Shown: positions 32,738 to 40,895 of the stretch, piece after piece
How the letters are laid out: the number at the start of each line of letters is the position of its first letter
How positions within the stretch are numbered: the stretch's first letter is position 1
Origin: Burkholderiales bacterium
GTDB lineage: Bacteria > Pseudomonadota > Gammaproteobacteria > Burkholderiales > SG8-41
Direction of reading: 5' to 3'
Length of the DNA stretch: 64,000 nt
Assembly (NCBI GenBank): GCA_036262035.1
Contig: DATAJS010000023.1
Coordinates: forward strand, 1-64,000
Made by a program: the position numbers and the translations under genes
The notes under the pieces: generated by a model
Seen by the model: the letters and a program-made list of their open reading frames with translations, nothing else
Database searches by the model: none
What the model was told of the DNA's origin: nothing

Positions 32738-33733
32738 CTAGCTCTGGCCGATTCCCGCTTCCTTGATCACCTTGCCCCATTTGCTGTACTCGGAGCGGAT
32801 GTACTTGCCGAATTCCTCCGGCGTGCCCGGACGCGCTTCGAGGCCGTTCTTGAGCAGCGCATCCTTGACCTCCGGCACGTTGAGCGCGTGCATGAATTCC
32901 TTGTTGAGCCGCGCGACGATGGCTTTCGGCGTCTTCGCCGGCACCATCACGCCGTACCAGTTGTCGGTCTCGTAGCCGGGAAGCCCCGACTCGGCGAGCG
33001 TCGGCAGGTCGGGCAGCACCAGCGAGCGCTTCAGCGTGGTCACCGCGAGCGCCCTCACCTTGCCGGCCGTCACCTGCACCTGGGCGGTCGAAGGCGATGC
33101 GAAGATGAGCTGCACCTCGCCGCCGAGCAGCGCGGTCATCGCGGGTGCGCCGCCCTTGTACGGCACGTGCGTCATCTTGGTCTTGGTCATGCTCTGGAAG
33201 AGCTCCGCGGCGAGATGGCCCGCGTTGCCGCTGCCGCTCGAGCCGTAGGTGAGACCGCCCGGCTTCGCCTTCAGCAGCGCGACGAGATCCTGCACGTTCT
33301 TCACCGGCAGCGTCGGGTGCACGACGAGCACGTTGCTGCCCGACACCGCGAACGTGACGGGCGCGAGATCCTTGAGCGGGTCGTACGCGAGGTTCTTGTA
33401 CACGTGCGGATTGACCGCGATGTTGCCGATCGAGCCCATCAGCATCGTGTAGCCGTCCGGCGGCGCCTTCGCCACGGTCTCGGCCGCAACGCTGCCCGCC
33501 GCGCCGCCGCGGTTGTCGTAGATCACCTGTTGGCCCATCGATTTGATGAGGGTCGGCCCGGTCACCCGCGCGGTGACGTCGAGTCCTCCGCCGGCAGAGT
33601 TCGCGATGACGAAGCGGATGGGCTTGGTGGGATACGCGGGCGCATTCTGGGCGGACGCCGCTGCGGGCAGAAACGCGAACGCTGCGCTAAGCGCGATCGA
33701 GACCGTGGTCCGGCGCGCGACGAACTCCTTCAT
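32738..33733 (-). CDS. Bug-family solute-binding protein
   Basis: 331 aa with a signal peptide (RTTVSIALSAAFAFLPAAASA). Family motifs: YPTKPIRFVIANSAGGGLD, VIYDNRGGAAGSVAAE, PDGYTMLMGSIGN, THVPYKGGAPAMTALLGGEV and PGYETDNWYGVMVPAKTP. It is a second Bug-type periplasmic carboxylate-binding protein, not closely similar to the one at 29.5 kb, so probably a different ligand. A perfect AGGAGG site precedes ATG 33733. No transporter membrane subunit nearby. Confidence 0.92.
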   Translation of the reverse strand: MKEFVARRTTVSIALSAAFAFLPAAASAQNAPAYPTKPIRFVIANSAGGGLDVTARVTGPTLIKSMGQQVIYDNRGGAAGSVAAETVAKAPPDGYTMLMGSIGNIAVNPHVYKNLAYDPLKDLAPVTFAVSGSNVLVVHPTLPVKNVQDLVALLKAKPGGLTYGSSGSGNAGHLAAELFQSMTKTKMTHVPYKGGAPAMTALLGGEVQLIFASPSTAQVQVTAGKVRALAVTTLKRSLVLPDLPTLAESGLPGYETDNWYGVMVPAKTPKAIVARLNKEFMHALNVPEVKDALLKNGLEARPGTPEEFGKYIRSEYSKWGKVIKEAGIGQS

Positions 33734-33810
33734 GGGCAAACCTCCTCGGGATGTTTTTTGGAAACGACGACCGCGAAGCATAGCATCCGCGAACCCCGCG
33801 CGACGCCGGT

Positions 33811-34767
33811 TCAGGCACGCGCGAAGAACCAGAGATTCGTCACCGCGAGCGGTCCGGCGGCGAACGCCGCCCGCGTCACACCTTCGATCGCCGCCACGTC
33901 GCGCAGCGGCGCGGCGCCGTCTTGCCCGAAACAATCGTAGCCCGCGTCGAGCAGGCCCTGCGCGAGTGAACGATAACCGGCGAGCGGCGCGAACTGCGAG
34001 AACTCGATGTAGTACGAACGCACGCGCCCGCGCAGTGCGATGAGCGCTTGCCGCAACAGCGGCTCGCTGCCTTCGATGTCGATCTTCACGAAATCGGCGC
34101 TCGCGACACCGCAGCGGTCCAGCAGCGCATCGAGGCGCTCGCATGGAACTCGTTCGGCATGCGGGGTGCCGTCCGGCACGACGCGCGCCATCGGGCCGAG
34201 CGTGCCCGCGATCTCCACCGTCCCGCTACGGTCGCCCACCGCGCTGCGCACGATCTCGAAATCCTCGATCGAAAAAGTCTGTGCCGACGCGTTGGTGCGG
34301 AGCACCCGGGCGTTCAGCGACGACGGCTCGATCGCGATGACGCGCGCGCGCGGGAACTCGCGCTTGAACCACAACGCGATCTCGCCGAAGTTCGCGCCGA
34401 TGTCGATCATCGTCGACACCTCGATACCCCTCCCTGCGAGGACCGCCGCGAGCGCCTCGCCCTGATTGCGGCACGCCGCGCCCGAGCTCTTCAGGTACCC
34501 CGACGTGTACGAGATCTCCATCCGTACGCCGCCCACGTCGACAAAGACGCCGTCGGGCCGGACCGTGATGTCGTCGCGGAATTCGCAGAGCTGGATCGCG
34601 CGATGCAGCCGGGCGGCCAACGCGTGCATCGCTTCGGCGCGCAGGTGGCGATACCCGGGCGCGGTGAGACCGCGTGCGGACAGCGCCTCGAGAAGATCGA
34701 GCGGATCGGTCATGCCGCTCGCGTCGAGCGCCGCGGCGAGCACCTCGTAGCGCACCTGCCGGCTCAT
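33811..34767 (-). CDS. FkbM-family SAM-dependent methyltransferase
   Basis: 318 aa. The SAM site is TMIDIGANFGEIALWFKREF (about 118-137), followed by VIAIEPSSLNARVL, and the family hallmark FVKIDIEGSEPLLRQA at about 225-240. FkbM enzymes O-methylate sugars, polyketides or other small molecules; the substrate cannot be inferred. The N-terminal 110 residues are a separate helical and beta segment. Next to the Bug gene and the pilus-like operon, with no clear functional tie. Confidence 0.85.
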   Translation of the reverse strand: MSRQVRYEVLAAALDASGMTDPLDLLEALSARGLTAPGYRHLRAEAMHALAARLHRAIQLCEFRDDITVRPDGVFVDVGGVRMEISYTSGYLKSSGAACRNQGEALAAVLAGRGIEVSTMIDIGANFGEIALWFKREFPRARVIAIEPSSLNARVLRTNASAQTFSIEDFEIVRSAVGDRSGTVEIAGTLGPMARVVPDGTPHAERVPCERLDALLDRCGVASADFVKIDIEGSEPLLRQALIALRGRVRSYYIEFSQFAPLAGYRSLAQGLLDAGYDCFGQDGAAPLRDVAAIEGVTRAAFAAGPLAVTNLWFFARA

Positions 34768-34792
34768 GACCGGTTTCGAGCCGAGAGCGCAG

Positions 34793-35386
34793 TCAACGCA
34801 GCGTCGATTGCGGCACGACTTCCGCGCGCTGCGGCGCGGGCGCCGACGGGCGCGGCTCGGCGAACGGCGACAGCGCGCGCGGCAGGGATGAAACCACGGC
34901 GAGCGTCTGTTTCTCGTTCAGCGGCACGTAGATCAGGCTGACCTGCGTCTCGCTGATCGAATCGACGCGATAGACGCCTTCGAGGGTGTCGCCCTGCTTC
35001 GCCGTAATGATCCTGTCACCTCGCGCGAGGAAAACGTAGACCGTTCCGTCCTGCAACATCCTTCCCGCGAACGTGTACGGCAGCGGCGGCGCCACGGGCT
35101 TCGGCGGTGGCGGCGGCGGGCCCGGCTTGACTTTCGGCGGCGGAGGTTCCCACGAATGGCTGGAGAAGAGAGACGAGCCTGTTTCGGCGAGGCCGCCGCG
35201 CGTCGGCAACGCGGGGCCGGCGGGCTGCTCGGGCGCGGCCGGCTGAGCGGTAGCGGTCGCCGCGGCGACCACGTGCGCCGTCGCCTTGCGCGCCGCGGTT
35301 TTCTCGTCGCCGGAGTAGGTATACGCGAGCGCACCCGCCCCCGCGAGGGCGGCGGTCAGCAAGACGGGTCTGATCGGGATGCGCAT
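34793..35386 (-). CDS. GspC/PilP-like inner-membrane component of the noncanonical secretion system
   Basis: 197 aa. There is one N-terminal membrane helix (VLLTAALAGAGALAYTY), a long Pro-rich linker (WEPPPPKVKPGPPPPPPKPV), and then a small beta domain (YTFAGRMLQDGTVYVFLARG, VYRVDSISETQVSLIYVPL). The domain resembles the secretin-contacting homology region of GspC and PilP. It is divergent from the gspG-like gene across 130 bp, the expected place for the missing C/P component of that operon. Family membership is by architecture and context. Confidence 0.68.
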   Translation of the reverse strand: MRIPIRPVLLTAALAGAGALAYTYSGDEKTAARKATAHVVAAATATAQPAAPEQPAGPALPTRGGLAETGSSLFSSHSWEPPPPKVKPGPPPPPPKPVAPPLPYTFAGRMLQDGTVYVFLARGDRIITAKQGDTLEGVYRVDSISETQVSLIYVPLNEKQTLAVVSSLPRALSPFAEPRPSAPAPQRAEVVPQSTLR

Positions 35387-35515
35387 GGCAAAGTCGTGGG
35401 GCTCACGCCCTGCCGCAAGCTCTTGATGGTGGCGATTCTCGCACAGGCGCGCGACAGGGGGCTGTATATAATCCTCGCACAAGGGGGAATGGTGCACTGC
35501 TACATTCTTAAGACA

Positions 35516-35923
35516 ATGAATCCCCAGCGCGGCTTCACGCTCCTCGAGCTGTTGGTGGTCGTCGCGATCATCGGCCTGCTCGCAGGTTATGTCGCGCCGC
35601 GCTACTTCGGTCAGGTCGGCAAGTCCGAAGTGAACGCCGCGAAAGCGCAGATGGACGCGCTCGAAAAAGCGCTCGATCAATACCGTCTCGACACCGGACG
35701 CTATCCGACGATGGAAGCGGGCCTGAACGCGCTCGTCACCAAGCCGCAGAACGAGGCGAAATGGAACGGCCCGTACTTACGCAAGGCGGTGCCGAACGAT
35801 CCGTGGGGCAAGCCCTACCTCTACAAGATTCCCGGCGACAAAGGCGATTACGACCTGGTCTCGTACGGCAAGGACGGCCAGCCCGGCGGCGACGGCGAGA
35901 ACGCCGACCTCACGAATCACTGA
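35516..35923 (+). CDS. gspG: GspG-like major pseudopilin of the noncanonical system
   Basis: 135 aa. Class III prepilin leader MNPQRG, cleavage before FTLLELLVVVAIIGLLAG with Glu5, then the GspG fold (DALEKALDQYRLDTGRYPT, DPWGKPYLYKIPG, the calcium-loop region DLVSYGKDGQPGGDGENAD). ATG 35516 was taken because it gives the short standard leader; an ATG at 35489 is possible. A TATAAT (35467-35472) upstream may belong to its promoter. First gene of an operon running to 44284. Confidence 0.9.
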   Translation: MNPQRGFTLLELLVVVAIIGLLAGYVAPRYFGQVGKSEVNAAKAQMDALEKALDQYRLDTGRYPTMEAGLNALVTKPQNEAKWNGPYLRKAVPNDPWGKPYLYKIPGDKGDYDLVSYGKDGQPGGDGENADLTNH

Positions 35924-35944
35924 CCGCCGCCTTCACCTCACGCG

Positions 35945-37132
35945 ATGCGCTTCGAGCTACGCGCGATCAGCCCCGACGGACGCCTCGAATCGCTCGACGT
36001 CCAGGCGCTCGATGAAGGCAGCGCGCGCGAGCAGGTGCTGGTGCGCGGCTACACCGTGCTCGCGGTGCGCCGCCGCGCGCGGCTCATCGCGCTCACCCGC
36101 GCCGGCGAGCGCTTTCCGCTGCTCCTTTTCAGCCAGGAGCTGCTGGTGCTGCTCGACGCGGGCCTGCCGCTCGTCGAAGCGATCGAGACGCTCGGCGAAA
36201 AAGAGAAGCGCGGCGACTTCAGGACGATCCTCGAGCGCGTCGTCGACATCCTGCGCCAGGGCCGCACACTCTCCGCCGCGCTCGACGAGTTTCCCGCGGT
36301 GTTTCCCACGCTCTTCGTGGCGACCGTGAAGGCGAGCGAGCGCACCAGCGATCTGCCGCAGGCGCTCGCCCGCTACGTCGCGTACCAGAACCAGATCGAC
36401 GCGATCAAAAAGCGCGTCACCAACGCCGCGATCTATCCGGCGCTCCTGCTCGGCGTCGGCGGCCTGGTCGCGCTGTTCCTGCTCTTCTACGTCGTGCCGC
36501 GCTTCGCCAAGATCTACGAAGATCGCGTGACCGAGATGCCGATGGTCTCGCGCGCGCTGTTGTCGTGGGGACAGCTCGTCGAAGGTCACGGCATGCTGGC
36601 GCTGGGGTTTTTCGCGCTCGTCGCCGCCGCGCTCTTCTACGCTTTTCGCAACCCGCGCACGAAAGCCGCGATCGGCGACGCGATGTGGCGGCTGCCGGCG
36701 ATCGGCGAGCGCATGAAGGTCTATCAGCTCGCGCGCTTCTACCGCACCATCGGGATGCTCTTGAAAGGTGGCATGCCGCTCGTCGCCGCCCTCGACATGG
36801 GCTCGCAGCTCCTGCACCCGGTGCTGCGCACCCGCCTGGGGAGCGCCAGCCGGTCCATCCGCGAAGGCCGCAGCGTCTCCGAATCGCTGGACGCGCACGG
36901 CCTGACCACGCCGGTCGCGCTGCGCATGCTCGGCGTGGGCGAAAAGAGCGGCAACATGGGCGAGATGATGGACAAGATCGCCCATTTCCACGACGAGGAG
37001 ATGGGCCGCTGGATCGAGTGGTTCACGCGGCTGTTCGAGCCGCTGCTGATGGCTTTCATCGGACTGCTGATCGGCGGTATCGTGATCCTGATGTACATGC
37101 CGATCTTCGACCTCGTGGGCAGCCTCGGATGA
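35945..37132 (+). CDS. gspF: GspF-like inner-membrane platform protein
   Basis: 395 aa with two GspF domains (LLLFSQELLVLLDAGLPLVEA near 60-80, YQLARFYRTIGMLLKGGMPL near 260) and three membrane helices (about 168-190, 215-235, 365-390). This is the PilC/GspF platform that connects the ATPase with the pseudopilus. It overlaps the following ATPase gene by ATGA at 37129-37132. Closer in layout to T2SS than to the second copy at 57.9 kb. Confidence 0.9.
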   Translation: MRFELRAISPDGRLESLDVQALDEGSAREQVLVRGYTVLAVRRRARLIALTRAGERFPLLLFSQELLVLLDAGLPLVEAIETLGEKEKRGDFRTILERVVDILRQGRTLSAALDEFPAVFPTLFVATVKASERTSDLPQALARYVAYQNQIDAIKKRVTNAAIYPALLLGVGGLVALFLLFYVVPRFAKIYEDRVTEMPMVSRALLSWGQLVEGHGMLALGFFALVAAALFYAFRNPRTKAAIGDAMWRLPAIGERMKVYQLARFYRTIGMLLKGGMPLVAALDMGSQLLHPVLRTRLGSASRSIREGRSVSESLDAHGLTTPVALRMLGVGEKSGNMGEMMDKIAHFHDEEMGRWIEWFTRLFEPLLMAFIGLLIGGIVILMYMPIFDLVGSLG

Positions 37133-38814
37133 ACGCGCGCACCCTTCCCGACCGCATTCCCGACCAGGCGATCAGGGACGCCCGGGCGGCCGCCGCGGCG
37201 TCCAAGCGCCGGCTCGTCGACGTGCTCGAAGAGCGCATCGGCGACGAGCCCGACGTCTACATCGCGCGGCTCGGCGTCAACTTCCGCCTGCCGGTGCTCG
37301 CGATGGATCAGCTTCGCCGCTCGACGCCGGCGTTCGACCTTTTGCCTTTCAGCGAATGCACCCAGCGCTCGTGCGTGCTGCTCCAGGGCGAGCGGCGGCT
37401 GTGGCTGGCCGCGGACGATCCCTTCTCGGCGGAATTGCAGGCGTGGGCCGACGAGCGCATCGCCGAGCCGTTCTCGTGGTGCCTCGTGCATCGCGGCGAC
37501 CTCGTCGCTTTCCTCGCCAGCCACGAGGAGACGCTGCGCGCGCTCGATGCCGTGCCGGCCCACGTGGAGACGCGCGGCCCCGACGACGAGCGCGTCGAAG
37601 ACCTCAGCTTGCGCGCGATCAGCGAGGAGACCAGCGAGGTCGTGCGCCTCGTGCGCTCGACGCTGCGCGACGCGCTGATGCTCGGCGCGAGCGACGTGCA
37701 CCTCGAAGCCGTCGCGACCGGGCTGGTCATCAAGTTCCGTATCGACGGCATCCTCACCCAGATCAAGGCGATCAACGACGTGCCGCAGTCCGAGCAGGCG
37801 ATCGCGCGAGTCAAGGTGCTGGCCGAGCTCGACATCACCGAGCGCCGCGTGCCGCAGGACGGACGCTTCAAGGCGCTCGACCGCGGCCGCGCGGTGGATT
37901 TCCGCGTGTCGGTCATGCCGAGCATCCACGGCGAGGATGCGGTGCTGCGTATCCTCGACAAGCAGTCGCTGTACGAGGCGACCCGCCAGCAGCTCTCGCT
38001 CGACAGTCTCGGTTTCGAGCAGGAAGACATCGACGCGCTTCGACGCCAGTCGCACGAGCCGTACGGCATGCTGCTCGTCACCGGCCCGACCGGCAGCGGC
38101 AAGACGACGACGCTGTACGCGGCGATCACCGAGATCAACAACGGCCAGGACAAGATCGTCACGATCGAGGACCCGGTCGAATACCAGCTGCCCGGCGTGC
38201 TGCAGATCCCGGTCAACGAGAAGAAAGGCCTCACTTTCTCGAGAGGCTTGCGCTCGATATTGCGCCATGACCCGGACAAGATCATGGTAGGCGAGATCCG
38301 CGATCCCGACACCGCGAACATCGCGGTGCAGTCGGCGCTGACCGGCCACCTCGTCTTCACCACGGTGCACGCGAACAACGTCTTCGACGTGATCGGCCGC
38401 TTCATGCACATGAACGTCGATCTCTACAGCTTCGTGTCGGCGCTGAACGCGATCCTCGCGCAGCGGCTGGTGCGGCTGGTGTGCCCGTCCTGCGCCGAAG
38501 ACGATCACCCGAGCGAAGAGCAGTTGCGCGAAGCGGGGATCAGCCCGCAGGAAGCCTCGGACTTTCGCTTCCGCATCGGCCGCGGGTGCCGGGAGTGCCG
38601 GGGATCGGGTTACAAAGGACGGCGCGCGATCGCCGAGCTCCTCATCCTGAACGACGAGATCCGCGAGCTCATCACCACGCGCGCGCCGATGCGCAAGCTG
38701 AAGGATGCGGCGCAGGCTTACGGCACGCGCTTTCTGCGCGCCGCCGCGATCGACGCGGTGAAACGCGGCGATACCACGCTTTCGGAGATCAACCGTGTCA
38801 CCTTTGTGGCGTGA
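37129..38814 (+). CDS. gspE: GspE/PilB-like secretion ATPase
   Basis: 561 aa hexameric ATPase that powers pseudopilus assembly. It has an N-terminal GspE-N domain (about 1-120), Walker A LLVTGPTGSGKTTTLYAA, Asp box IVTIEDPVEYQLPG, Walker B DKIMVGEIRDPDTANIA and His box HLVFTTVHANNVFD. A zinc ribbon of two Cys pairs follows (CPSC, then CREC), here with a normal-length loop, unlike the second GspE in the window. ATG 37129 overlaps the gspF stop. Ends 20 bp into the next gene. Confidence 0.92.
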   Translation: MNARTLPDRIPDQAIRDARAAAAASKRRLVDVLEERIGDEPDVYIARLGVNFRLPVLAMDQLRRSTPAFDLLPFSECTQRSCVLLQGERRLWLAADDPFSAELQAWADERIAEPFSWCLVHRGDLVAFLASHEETLRALDAVPAHVETRGPDDERVEDLSLRAISEETSEVVRLVRSTLRDALMLGASDVHLEAVATGLVIKFRIDGILTQIKAINDVPQSEQAIARVKVLAELDITERRVPQDGRFKALDRGRAVDFRVSVMPSIHGEDAVLRILDKQSLYEATRQQLSLDSLGFEQEDIDALRRQSHEPYGMLLVTGPTGSGKTTTLYAAITEINNGQDKIVTIEDPVEYQLPGVLQIPVNEKKGLTFSRGLRSILRHDPDKIMVGEIRDPDTANIAVQSALTGHLVFTTVHANNVFDVIGRFMHMNVDLYSFVSALNAILAQRLVRLVCPSCAEDDHPSEEQLREAGISPQEASDFRFRIGRGCRECRGSGYKGRRAIAELLILNDEIRELITTRAPMRKLKDAAQAYGTRFLRAAAIDAVKRGDTTLSEINRVTFVA

Positions 38815-39697
38815 GCGGCTCGCGAAGCTGACCGGATCGGCATGGCGCGACCGGGTCGCGAAGCTGGCGGTGTCACCGCTGTTGCGTGACCGGCTGCTGG
38901 TGGCGCTCGCGCCCGACTCGGTGTCGTGGGTGCGGCTCGCGGCGCTGCCGCGGCCGCACGCGATCGCGCGCGGCGCCGCCGACGCCGATCCCGGGCACGG
39001 CCGCGAGCCGTGGGCGGGCGCGGTCGCCGCCTTGCGCGTCGCCTCCGAGGCGTGGCAGCGCGAGCGCGTCGCGGTCACCGTCGTCCTGTCGAATCACTTC
39101 GTGCGCTACGCGCTGGTCGATGCGCCGCCGCGCGGCGTCAACCGCGAAGAAGAGCTCGCGCTGGCGCGATTTCATTTCGCGAAGCTGCACGGCGAGCGCG
39201 CCAGCGCGTGGGACGTGCGCGTGACGCCGGGGCGGCGCGGCACCCCGCGCGTCGCGAGCGCCGTCGACCGCGAGCTCATCACCGAGCTGCAATCGATCTT
39301 TCCGGGTGCGGCGCGGCCGCGGCTCGCCTCGGTGCAGCCCTATCTCATGTGCGCGTTCAACCGCTGGCGCGAGCGGCTCGGCGCGGGCGGCGGCTGGCTG
39401 GTGCTGCCCGAGCGGGGACGCGTGTGCATGGCGCTGCTCACCGGCGACGTCTGGCAGGCGCTGCAGAGCGCGCGCAGAGCGGGCGAGGCGCCGGACGACT
39501 GGCTCACCCTCCTCGACCGCGAAGCGCAGCGCGCGCCGGTGCAGCCGGTTCCGACCACCGTGCTCGCGCGCTCGGAGGCGCGAGTCGACGATACGGCGGT
39601 CGGACCATGGCAGCTCGTGACGCTGCATCCCCCGGGCATCGAAGGCATCGCCGACGCCGAGCGCGAGCGCTACGCGATGGCGCTGCACGCCGCATGA
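38795..39697 (+). CDS. PilM/GspL-like cytoplasmic actin-fold protein
   Basis: 300 aa starting at GTG 38795 inside the ATPase gene's 3' end. The middle (VTVVLSNHFVRYALVDAPPR, ELALARFHFAKLHGERASAW, SVQPYLMCAFNRWRERLGAG) resembles the actin-like fold of PilM and GspL without the C-terminal membrane helix. So it is the PilM-like half that would pair with the separate PilN-like protein encoded next. Strong operon context; direct similarity is weak. Confidence 0.68.
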   Translation: MSPLWRERLAKLTGSAWRDRVAKLAVSPLLRDRLLVALAPDSVSWVRLAALPRPHAIARGAADADPGHGREPWAGAVAALRVASEAWQRERVAVTVVLSNHFVRYALVDAPPRGVNREEELALARFHFAKLHGERASAWDVRVTPGRRGTPRVASAVDRELITELQSIFPGAARPRLASVQPYLMCAFNRWRERLGAGGGWLVLPERGRVCMALLTGDVWQALQSARRAGEAPDDWLTLLDREAQRAPVQPVPTTVLARSEARVDDTAVGPWQLVTLHPPGIEGIADAERERYAMALHAA

Positions 39698-40218
39698 AAC
39701 CGCGCCGCCTCGAGCTCGATCACCTGGCGACGGTCCGCCATCCGCGCTGGCCCGGTTACGCCCTGCTCGCCGTGTCGCTGATCGTCGCCGGCGAGATGAT
39801 GCAGCGCTACCGGGAGGCGCAGGAAGAGACCGCGCGCTACGCGGCCACCCAGGGCCTGTTGCCGGCCAAGCGTCCGCCGCTGGCGAAAGTGCCCAAGCAG
39901 CGCGTCGACGAGCAGGCGAAGGAAGTCGACGCGGTGGTGCGGCAGCTCACGCTGCCGTGGGGCCCGTTGATCGAGACCCTCGAAAAAGCCGGCACCAGGG
40001 ACGTCGCGATCCTCCAGCTCCAGCCCGAGGCGCAGTCGCGCGTGCTGCGCATCACCGCCGAAGCGCGCTCGCAGGACGCGATGGTCGACTACCTGAAGCG
40101 CCTCGCCGACGCGCGCGGGTTCGCGGGCGTGCACCTGCTCTCGCACCAGGTGCAGCAGGACGATCCGAACCGTCCGGTGCAGTTCGCCGCGCAGGCCTCG
40201 TTCAGGGGAATGCCGTGA
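39694..40218 (+). CDS. PilN-like membrane protein
   Basis: 174 aa with one membrane helix near the N-terminus (GYALLAVSLIVAGEMM), a coiled stretch, and a ferredoxin-like small domain (WGPLIETLEKAGTRDVAILQ, MVDYLKRLADARGFAGVHL). Same plan as PilN and the periplasmic half of GspL. Start ATG overlaps the previous stop by 4 bp and its stop overlaps the next GTG. Confidence 0.65.
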   Translation: MKPRRLELDHLATVRHPRWPGYALLAVSLIVAGEMMQRYREAQEETARYAATQGLLPAKRPPLAKVPKQRVDEQAKEVDAVVRQLTLPWGPLIETLEKAGTRDVAILQLQPEAQSRVLRITAEARSQDAMVDYLKRLADARGFAGVHLLSHQVQQDDPNRPVQFAAQASFRGMP

Positions 40219-40895
40219 ACGCCGTGCGCGCGGTGCTCGACAGGCTCGGTCCGGCGGGCGTGATCTCGCTCGGCGTGCTGCTCTTCTGCGCGTTCTTTCA
40301 CTACTCCACGGTGCGGCCGCTCGAGCGCGAGCTCGGCGCGCAGCGCAGCGCGGCCGAGCGCCTGAAGTCGCGCGCCCCGATCGAGCTGTCCAGCGCACCC
40401 GACAAGGCCGACGAGGTGCGCCGCTTCTACGAGCTCTTTCCGCCGGTCGCCCACCTGCCCGAGCAGCTCGAGCGCGTGTACGCGGTCGCGCGCGAAGCGG
40501 GACTCTCCATACAGCAGGGCGAATACCGCCTCGAATCGCGCGGCTCGGGCCTGTTCGCGTATCGCCTGACTTTCCCGGTGCGCGGCGAATATGCCCGGAT
40601 CCGGCAATTCGTCGGCGTCATGCTCACCGACATGCCGATCGCGTCGATCGACGCGCTGCGCTTCGAGCGTAGGCGCGTCGGCGACACGCAGCTCGAAGGC
40701 CAGGTTCGGCTGTCGGTCTATTTCCGCCGCGAAGGTGACGAAGAGATCGCGGCCTCGGGTGCGGCGCCGGGTTTCTCCGCGCCGCGCGAGTCCGCGCCGT
40801 TGCCGCGCGACAGCGCGCCGCCCGCGCGCGACACTGCATCACCGCGCAGCAGCGCGCCGCCCGCGCCGCCGCCGAAAGAGGAACCGGAGCTATGA
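40215..40895 (+). CDS. PilO/GspM-like membrane protein with Pro-rich tail
   Basis: 226 aa. A single membrane helix (VISLGVLLFCAFFHYST), coiled coil, then a PilO-like domain (VYAVAREAGLSIQQGEYRL, FVGVMLTDMPIASIDALRF). The last 45 residues are a degenerate repeat of SAP/R-type units (SAPRESAPLPRDSAPPARD) ending PPPKEEPEL, probably a flexible linker. GTG 40215 overlaps the PilN-like stop; its own stop overlaps the secretin ATG. Confidence 0.65.
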   Translation: MNAVRAVLDRLGPAGVISLGVLLFCAFFHYSTVRPLERELGAQRSAAERLKSRAPIELSSAPDKADEVRRFYELFPPVAHLPEQLERVYAVAREAGLSIQQGEYRLESRGSGLFAYRLTFPVRGEYARIRQFVGVMLTDMPIASIDALRFERRRVGDTQLEGQVRLSVYFRREGDEEIAASGAAPGFSAPRESAPLPRDSAPPARDTASPRSSAPPAPPPKEEPEL